6,782 bases of DNA from an uncultured Bacilli bacterium (GTDB lineage Bacteria > Bacillota_I > Bacilli_A > RF39 > UBA660). Under the pieces are notes generated by a model. It was given only the letters and a program-made list of their open reading frames with translations, did not search any database and was not told where the DNA came from. Positions 1-4,446 of the stretch are shown piece after piece; the stretch's first letter is position 1, and every line of letters begins with the position of its first letter. The translations under genes and the position numbers were made by a program. The stretch lies in assembly GCA_947628325.1 (NCBI GenBank), contig CANQZL010000086.1, forward strand, positions 1 to 6,782, read 5' to 3'.

Positions 1-28
1 TCTAGACTTAAAATGAATTTAATTATAA

Positions 29-44
29 AACTTATTTTTAAGTT
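29..44 (-). terminator. Weak candidate terminator hairpin near the left edge
   Basis: AACTTA (29-34) and TAAGTT (39-44) pair around a 4-base loop. On the minus strand the stem is followed by TTATAATT, a poor U-tract. A competing 8-bp inverted repeat, ACTTAAAA (6-13) with TTTTAAGT (36-43), overlaps it. In such AT-rich DNA these could be chance. No gene is seen in bases 1-90. Confidence 0.25.
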
Positions 45-59
45 AAAAAATCTCCTCAC

Positions 60-100
60 TTATTCTACACTAACTAATAAATAATGTTAGTTATTCTACA
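60..100. repeat. Ten-base direct repeat flanking a short inverted repeat at the 3' end of the last gene
   Basis: TTATTCTACA occurs at 60-69 and again at 91-100, 31 bases apart. The second copy covers the last codons and stop of the transglutaminase-like gene. Between and overlapping them lies a 6-bp inverted repeat, ACTAAC (69-74) and GTTAGT (86-91), with an 11-base loop. On the minus strand no U-run follows this stem, so it is a poor intrinsic terminator. It may be a small tandem-duplication remnant. Confidence 0.4.
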
Positions 101-1101
101 TAATTGCGTCTAATTAAACTTAGAACTCTCTTTTCTTCAGCAGCATATCTTCTTTCATTAAATGCTTGAGATTTATATATCTTAGGATAAACTTCATCTT
201 TATTGGGAATACATTTAATACCATCTGGGTCAAAAAAAGCTCTTAAATATGTTGGACAGCAATGATATAATAAGTTATCAATTAATACACCCACCCAAAC
301 ATGAGATCTATTTTCATATTGACCTTTAATAATAGTAGCATTGGTTTTCATATATTCATTATTAAGAAGAATTGCCATTAATCTTGCCCGTCCTAAAGCA
401 TTTCCTCCTTTTTGTTTAATTACTTGATATGGAGTTATTATATCATCATCAGAAGAATCAATTTTTCTAAAATTTCTTTTTAAAATACTAGAAATTATTA
501 AACTTTTATCAAATTCCGTAAATTGTTCTATTTTATATTTAGATTTTATTTTGGCATATAACTCTTCGATATATTTTTTTAATTTAACACTATCTTGTAA
601 AACTTGATTATCTACTTTGCCATTTAATTTATTTAAAGTTTCTTCACTTTGCCATATTAAAATTTCTTCTGGTAAAAGAAATTTACTAGGTGTTGATGGT
701 AATATTAAGTCTTTCTTTTTCTTATTTAAAGGATTTCTATTAATAGATAAACTCATATAAGTATTATTAGCAAATGACCAATTAATAGATTTCATTATAG
801 CACTATAAATAGGAAAAGTTGTATCTGATAGAAAAAAAGATATTTTATTTATATTAAATCTATTTATTAAGACTAAAAATCTTTGAATAATTAAATAATC
901 TTTTTCATTGGGAATATATTTTTCATCATAAACTTCTATTTCTATAGGATCTAAAATATTTTGACCAATAAGAAAATGTAATAAATCTTCAATTTTATCA
1001 TATGAAACCTTAATATATAATTTAGAAGATTTAGATGATGAATTGTTCCTTTTTATTATTAAAAGATTATGGTGAACTATACTTTCATAATCATCTTTCA
1101 T
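91..1101 (-). CDS. Hypothetical protein with transglutaminase-like C-terminal domain, probably lacking the catalytic triad
   Basis: This is a 336-residue protein that I do not recognise by name. No signal peptide or membrane span is visible, so it is probably cytoplasmic. The N-terminal half (about 1-140) is an unassigned mixed alpha/beta region with a Ser/Lys-rich patch near residue 20 and a lysine run at 127-130. Residues about 150-285 fit a transglutaminase-like fold. A helical lead-in (ELYAKIKSKYKIEQFTEFDK) is followed by KGGNALGRARLMAILLNN (231-248), SHVWVGVLIDNLLYH (266-280) and CCPTY (281-285). In active members these correspond to CxGxAxL, HxW and DPT. Here the Cys position is Ala235, His267 is kept, and the Asp position is Cys282. 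If that alignment is right the protein is not a conventional Cys-His-Asp enzyme and may serve as a binding scaffold. Its promoter and ribosome binding site look its own. The domain call is moderate; no function is assigned. Confidence 0.75.
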   Translation of the reverse strand: MKDDYESIVHHNLLIIKRNNSSSKSSKLYIKVSYDKIEDLLHFLIGQNILDPIEIEVYDEKYIPNEKDYLIIQRFLVLINRFNINKISFFLSDTTFPIYSAIMKSINWSFANNTYMSLSINRNPLNKKKKDLILPSTPSKFLLPEEILIWQSEETLNKLNGKVDNQVLQDSVKLKKYIEELYAKIKSKYKIEQFTEFDKSLIISSILKRNFRKIDSSDDDIITPYQVIKQKGGNALGRARLMAILLNNEYMKTNATIIKGQYENRSHVWVGVLIDNLLYHCCPTYLRAFFDPDGIKCIPNKDEVYPKIYKSQAFNERRYAAEEKRVLSLIRRNYVE

Positions 1102-1107
1102 AGAAAT

Positions 1108-1114
1108 CCCCCTT
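1108..1114 (-). promoter_or_regulatory. Ribosome binding site of the transglutaminase-like gene
   Basis: AAGGGGG on the minus strand lies 6 bases before the ATG at 1099-1101. It differs from AGGAGG at one base but stands out in the AT-rich leader and supports this start. Confidence 0.6.
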
Positions 1115-1133
1115 TCTAAATAATATGTTTTTT

Positions 1134-1163
1134 ATTTTATTATATTTATGTTTTTAGTGTCAA
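1134..1163 (-). promoter_or_regulatory. Probable promoter of the transglutaminase-like gene
   Basis: On the minus strand TTGACA (1158-1163) and TAAAAT (1134-1139) are separated by 18 bases, in the 76-bp gap after truB. The run between them is very A/T-rich, so other -10 choices exist (for example TAATAA at 15-base spacing). The perfect -35 is the main evidence. Confidence 0.5.
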
Positions 1164-1177
1164 ATGTGTCTTAAAAA

Positions 1178-2032
1178 TTATAGAAACATTTTATATGGTT
1201 TGGCTTTGGTAATATCCTTAGAATAAGTTTTATATATTGCAATAATTTTATTTTGATATCGAAAACAAGCAAGATCGTCTTTAAAGTTTTTATCAATAAT
1301 TGAACCATTTTTTATTTTTTCATATAAATTTTGATTAATATCAATTATTTCTAAATCACTTAAAACATCCTCTTTAGTTAGAAGTTTGTAATTACCCTTT
1401 GCTATATCTTCTAGTTTATAAGAATTTTCTATAGAATAAGAACCTTGTTTTGTTCTAATTAGTTTAGACATTGTTCCTAAAATATTAAGTTTCTGACATA
1501 TATCATTTATTAATGATCTAATATAAGTACCTTTACTTACTAGTACTTTAAAAGTAATTTCATTTTGGGTTACATTAATTAAATCTATTTTGGAAATATC
1601 AATTTGTCTTTTAGGTAGTTCTACTTTTTCATTATTTCTAGCATATTGATAAAGTTTTTTACCATTAACTTTAACAGCAGAATATATAGGTACTTCTTGA
1701 ATAGATTTACCTAAAAATGAAGTCATAACTTCTTTTACTTTGTCTTCATCTATATAGCATTCTTTTTGTTCAATAATATGTCCTGTTATATCACCAGTAT
1801 CTGTTTTAATTCCAACTTTTATTGTAGCAATATATTCTTTGTATTTACTTGTTAATAGTTCACAAAGCTTGGTAGTATTTCCTATACATACTACTAAGAC
1901 TCCTTCAGCTAATGGATCGAGTGTTCCTGTATGACCAATTTTCTTAGTATTAAATATTTTTACTAATTTATTAACTACATCTCTACTTGTCATATTTTGC
2001 TCTTTATTCACTATTAAAATTCCGTTAATCAT
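1178..2032 (-). CDS. truB: tRNA pseudouridine(55) synthase TruB
   Basis: The product isomerises U55 to pseudouridine in the T-loop of almost all tRNAs and also helps tRNA folding. The 284-residue protein opens with GILIVNKEQNMTSRDVV and carries the catalytic motif GHTGTLDPLAEGVL, with the nucleophile Asp39. SKYKEYIATIKVG (about 62-74) holds the conserved active-site Tyr (Y67). VPIYSAVKVNGKKLYQYAR (about 114-132) follows. SKGTYIRSL (about 166-174) contains the conserved Arg172. LIRTKQGSYSIENS (191-204) matches the family's RTxxGxF region. It is slightly shorter than B. subtilis TruB (about 309). It is separated from rbfA by the surface-protein gene and has its own promoter and ribosome binding site. 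ribF, a frequent next gene, is not downstream in this window. No clear terminator follows, so read-through into the next gene is possible. Confidence 0.97.
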   Translation of the reverse strand: MINGILIVNKEQNMTSRDVVNKLVKIFNTKKIGHTGTLDPLAEGVLVVCIGNTTKLCELLTSKYKEYIATIKVGIKTDTGDITGHIIEQKECYIDEDKVKEVMTSFLGKSIQEVPIYSAVKVNGKKLYQYARNNEKVELPKRQIDISKIDLINVTQNEITFKVLVSKGTYIRSLINDICQKLNILGTMSKLIRTKQGSYSIENSYKLEDIAKGNYKLLTKEDVLSDLEIIDINQNLYEKIKNGSIIDKNFKDDLACFRYQNKIIAIYKTYSKDITKAKPYKMFL

Positions 2033-2037
2033 AAATT

Positions 2038-2043
2038 TCCTCT
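2038..2043 (-). promoter_or_regulatory. Ribosome binding site of truB
   Basis: AGAGGA on the minus strand lies 5 bases before the ATG at 2030-2032, a standard spacing. It supports the start that yields MINGILIVNK, the usual TruB N-terminus. Confidence 0.7.
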
Positions 2044-2063
2044 TCAGTTATTAATTTTAAATT

Positions 2064-2092
2064 ATATTAATATATTTAAATATGTAAGTCAA
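2064..2092 (-). promoter_or_regulatory. Sigma-A-type promoter of truB
   Basis: On the minus strand, -35 TTGACT (2087-2092) is followed by 17 bases and -10 TAATAT (2064-2069). An overlapping TATAAT (2061-2066) would need a 20-base spacer. The promoter starts within 4 bases of the preceding terminator hairpin and leaves a leader of about 25 bases containing the truB ribosome binding site. It would let truB be transcribed apart from the surface gene. Confidence 0.65.
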
Positions 2093-2095
2093 ATA

Positions 2096-2118
2096 AAAAA
2101 GATATTAAATATCTTTTT
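2096..2118 (-). terminator. AT-rich hairpin terminator overlapping the surface-gene stop codon
   Basis: AAAAAGATAT and ATATCTTTTT form a perfect 10-bp inverted repeat around a 3-base loop (2106-2108). On the minus strand the right arm ends in a run of six U, then AUUUG. The left arm includes part of the TAA stop (2117-2119). The stem has only one G-C pair, so termination may be partial. Because the element is symmetric it could act on either strand, but only minus-strand genes flank it. Confidence 0.6.
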
Positions 2119-3874
2119 ATACTTTAAATAATTTTTGTTTTTTGAATACTAATATTAAAAGCACTATTGAAAGCATTATTATTGATGGGATAAGTAGATT
2201 GCTTCCACTACCAGTATTTGGATTATCATTGAATTTTTTAAAAATGTAATTTACTTCTGTGTCAGAATTTATTACTCCTTTGGCATTACTTGGTATTTCA
2301 GTTAATTCCCATTCTTGAGCATTAACCTTAGAAATATTTGTTTCATAAGATTGACCATTTTCATAATTATATATATCTGGTTCTGCAATTTGTTCTAAGT
2401 TTTCATTCAAGTAATTTACTTTTAAACGATAAGTCATTTTAACATCTGGATTTGTTAAGTCGTTTTCTTCTTCAGCATTATCAGCTATTTGCGAAGTTAA
2501 TTTTAAATCGTTGTTAAAGTCAGAAACATTATTAACATTACTACCTACTCCTACTTTAATTTTAAAGTAGTAAATATGATTATAGAAAAGTAAATCATCA
2601 AAATTTGAAGTCTTAGTAGTTATGTTATAACTATTATCCTCATTAATATTTTTATCAAAATATTCCTCAGCATCGGCTCCTGTTTCGTCTGTTATTGCTA
2701 TTGACTCAATTGATAAATTTTCATCTATTTTACCATCTAAAACTAATTTTTTTAATTTTGTTTCAGATTTTAAATTAGTAATCATATCACTATATTGTAA
2801 TTCTTTAGAATGGAAAGTATTTGGTACATATTGAGAAATAGTATATTCAAATGTTGAACTAGTATTAACACTATTTACGTTAGCATTAACATTTGGTTTT
2901 TCCATAACATATGGATATGGTGTATAAGATGTATAATATATATCACTTTCATTTGGACCACCAAAAGTGAAAGAATAATTTGCATTAGTAATGTCGTCTG
3001 TTAAAACAGTTGCTGAAGTAGCATACCAAATACCCATTGGCATTTTAGTACTTTTATTTTTTATAGCTAATCCATTATCTATTTCTTGCATTGCTACATT
3101 AATATAATTTGGATCACTAACTTGTTTACTATTTTTATTATAGTATATTTTAGAAGAACCTGTTATAACTTTAAAGCCTTCATTTCCACCTAGAAAACTT
3201 GAAGTTGAACTTCCTGGAATATCTAAATCGGCAAATAATGAATTAATTGAATCTATGTCAGCTAAAGTACCTTTATTAGATTTATATACATAAGTACCAG
3301 CTTTATAATAAGTAAGATTTAAATTAGCACTAGCATTATTAGGTTGTAATTTAAATAATATTAAATCACCATTATTAAGAAGAGTTCTTGAAAAAGAATT
3401 ACTTGGAGTGGTTTGATCAGATAAAACCATTTTTTGGGTGTCAATTGTTAAACCTACACTACCTTTTTGACCTTCGTAAGACTTTACATTATCAATAGTA
3501 ACCAATACATCTAGAATATCACCCTTTTTATCAATTGCACAATTTGTTATTAAAAGAGCAACACTCTCTCCTTCTTCAATATCAGAAATTACAGGAGCAG
3601 TTGTTTTTTTATTTCCAAAATAAGTATTATTAGTAAACTTAACATTAGTAGCACTAAGTTTTTCAAAACGAGTTTTTTCTGTTAAAAAAAGTGTTGAATA
3701 TGAATATTTTGAATCAACTTGAGTTACTTCAGACCAGTCATAAAAAGTTGAAGTAGCATTACCTGCTAAAAACTCTTTTCTAGATATTTCATTAGAATGT
3801 TTATTTTCATTTGTAATAGTAAATATTCCTATTAAAATAATAAAAATAAATGATATTGATAATTTTTTCTTCAT
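2117..3874 (-). CDS. Secreted, sortase-anchored surface protein with MucBP-like domain (NPNTG sorting signal)
   Basis: The product is a 585-residue protein built for export and cell-wall attachment. MKKK plus a hydrophobic stretch (about 5-20) forms the signal peptide. Residues about 40-330 are a Ser/Thr/Asn-rich, beta-strand-like region I do not recognise. Residues about 340-475 (starting FEYTISQYVPN, ending in a YYFKIKVGVG strand) resemble the immunoglobulin-like, isopeptide-forming domains of Gram-positive adhesins; this is weak. Residues about 482-547 (YRLKVNYLNENLEQIAEP and following) look like a MucBP-type repeat, found in mucus- or host-surface-binding proteins. The C-terminus is a sorting signal: NPNTG (551-555), a hydrophobic span (about 559-577) and the tail KKQKLFKV. 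NPNTG differs from canonical LPXTG. The frame is open 22 codons further upstream, but that extension contains the promoter and would bury the signal peptide, so M at 3872-3874 is chosen. It has its own promoter and terminator and interrupts the rbfA-truB pair. An adhesin role is inferred; the ligand is unknown. Confidence 0.88.
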   Translation of the reverse strand: MKKKLSISFIFIILIGIFTITNENKHSNEISRKEFLAGNATSTFYDWSEVTQVDSKYSYSTLFLTEKTRFEKLSATNVKFTNNTYFGNKKTTAPVISDIEEGESVALLITNCAIDKKGDILDVLVTIDNVKSYEGQKGSVGLTIDTQKMVLSDQTTPSNSFSRTLLNNGDLILFKLQPNNASANLNLTYYKAGTYVYKSNKGTLADIDSINSLFADLDIPGSSTSSFLGGNEGFKVITGSSKIYYNKNSKQVSDPNYINVAMQEIDNGLAIKNKSTKMPMGIWYATSATVLTDDITNANYSFTFGGPNESDIYYTSYTPYPYVMEKPNVNANVNSVNTSSTFEYTISQYVPNTFHSKELQYSDMITNLKSETKLKKLVLDGKIDENLSIESIAITDETGADAEEYFDKNINEDNSYNITTKTSNFDDLLFYNHIYYFKIKVGVGSNVNNVSDFNNDLKLTSQIADNAEEENDLTNPDVKMTYRLKVNYLNENLEQIAEPDIYNYENGQSYETNISKVNAQEWELTEIPSNAKGVINSDTEVNYIFKKFNDNPNTGSGSNLLIPSIIMLSIVLLILVFKKQKLFKV

Positions 3875-3884
3875 ATAACATAAA

Positions 3885-3891
3885 CTCCTCT
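3885..3891 (-). promoter_or_regulatory. Ribosome binding site deciding the surface-protein start
   Basis: AGAGGAG on the minus strand lies 10 bases before the ATG at 3872-3874, which opens a typical signal peptide. The spacing is slightly long. No comparable site precedes the earlier in-frame ATG at 3938-3940, so the shorter start is preferred. Confidence 0.7.
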
Positions 3892-3911
3892 TATTATACT
3901 TTACATTTTTA

Positions 3912-3940
3912 ATTTTAAATGTTTTTTTATTTAATGTCAA
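3912..3940 (-). promoter_or_regulatory. Sigma-A-type promoter of the surface-protein gene
   Basis: On the minus strand a consensus -35 TTGACA (3935-3940) is followed by exactly 17 bases and a -10 TAAAAT (3912-3917). The predicted start of transcription, around 3905, leaves a leader of about 30 bases before the ATG at 3872-3874. The promoter lies between the rbfA terminator and the surface gene, consistent with independent transcription. It overlaps the upstream in-frame extension of the ORF, which argues against the longer start. Confidence 0.7.
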
Positions 3941-3943
3941 TCT

Positions 3944-3953
3944 TCGTTAACGA
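3944..3953. promoter_or_regulatory. Ten-base palindrome just upstream of the surface-gene -35; candidate operator
   Basis: TCGTTAACGA is a perfect palindrome that begins 4 bases upstream of the -35 hexamer. It stands out in very AT-rich surroundings. A second TTGACA copy (3957-3962) lies on its other side, so the palindrome is framed by two identical hexamers 22 bases apart. Position and symmetry suit a regulator site, but no regulator is identified. The operator role is inference. Confidence 0.35.
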
Positions 3954-4002
3954 TTTTGTCAAGTTAAATATTAAATTCTGTAAACAAGTTCTTTTATTTA
4001 TT

Positions 4003-4047
4003 AGCAAAAGAAAAGGACTATAACTTATTAATTTTGTTATATTCCTT
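4003..4047 (-). terminator. Probable intrinsic terminator after rbfA
   Basis: On the minus strand, arm AAGGAATATAAC (4036-4047) pairs with GTTATAGTCCTT (4013-4024), with one A/G mismatch and an 11-base loop. The right arm runs into TTTTCTTTTGCT. A stem of 11 pairs plus a U-rich tail about 50 bases past the rbfA stop is what an intrinsic terminator looks like. The stem is AT-rich, so efficiency is uncertain. Confidence 0.65.
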
Positions 4048-4095
4048 AATTATTTAATTTTTGAAATACAATTATTTTAAAATTTTCTATTTTAT

Positions 4096-4446
4096 CTATT
4101 TATTACTTTCATGTATTTCATTAATAATTTTTTCTATTTTATTCCCATAAGAAATTGAATTATCATATATAAATCTTAGTTTCGGAGTATGTCTTAATTC
4201 TATTCTATCAGCTATCTTAGTACGTAAATATCCAGCTGTATCATCATTAAGATTCTTTTCGATACTTTTGTGAGAAATATCTTCCATAGTTGTAAAATAT
4301 ATTTTAGCAAGACCTAAGTCATTTGTTACTTCAACACCTGTAATATTAATAATTTTTAATAAGGAGTCATGTGCTTCATTAGCACAAATATCACTTAGTT
4401 CTTTAGCTATTTGTGACCCAATTCTTTTTAATTTTATTTGGTTCAT
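4096..4446 (-). CDS. rbfA: 30S ribosome-binding factor RbfA
   Basis: The product is a 116-residue KH-fold protein that binds the maturing 30S subunit and supports late 16S rRNA processing. It is close to full family length (B. subtilis RbfA is 117). The N-terminus MNQIKLKRIGSQIAKELSDI forms the usual first helix. ITGVEVTNDLGLAKIYFTTM (about 35-54) is the central strand region, matching the family's VxVSxDLxxAxVY pattern. The C-terminal block AGYLRTKIADRIELRHTPKL (about 71-90), then RFIYDNSISYGNKIEKIINEI, is the diagnostic RbfA signature. The start codon overlaps the infB stop as ATGA. The stop is TAG at 4096-4098, followed by a terminator-like hairpin, so rbfA appears to be the last gene of this operon. 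truB, the more usual next gene, is displaced by a surface-protein gene. Confidence 0.96.
   Translation of the reverse strand: MNQIKLKRIGSQIAKELSDICANEAHDSLLKIINITGVEVTNDLGLAKIYFTTMEDISHKSIEKNLNDDTAGYLRTKIADRIELRHTPKLRFIYDNSISYGNKIEKIINEIHESNK

Noticed and set aside
52..57. GAGGAG on the minus strand as a ribosome binding site of another gene to the left
   Set aside because: No ATG, GTG or TTG follows within the remaining 51 bases on that strand, so no start can be supported inside the window.
1102..1177. Terminator between truB and the next gene
   Set aside because: Only a short imperfect pairing (TTTTTAAG with CTAAAAA) is visible and it lacks a U-tract, so it is not called.
3893..3898. TATAAT on the minus strand as a second -10 for the surface gene
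   Set aside because: It lies 1 base upstream of the Shine-Dalgarno sequence, so a transcript from it would start within or after the ribosome binding site, and there is no good -35 at 16-18 bases.
3875..3940. Longer 607-residue start for the surface protein
   Set aside because: The extra 22 codons contain the best promoter, lack a ribosome binding site, and would place the signal peptide internally. The ATG at 3872-3874 has AGAGGAG upstream.
2096..4047. Surface gene as cargo of an insertion sequence or integron
   Set aside because: No transposase, integrase, target-site duplication or long terminal inverted repeats are seen, and base composition matches the neighbours.
4443..4446. Mycoplasma-type code (TGA as Trp)
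   Set aside because: infB ends in TGA exactly where IF-2 should end, overlapping the rbfA ATG, and the Trp codons checked in infB and the leftmost gene are TGG.
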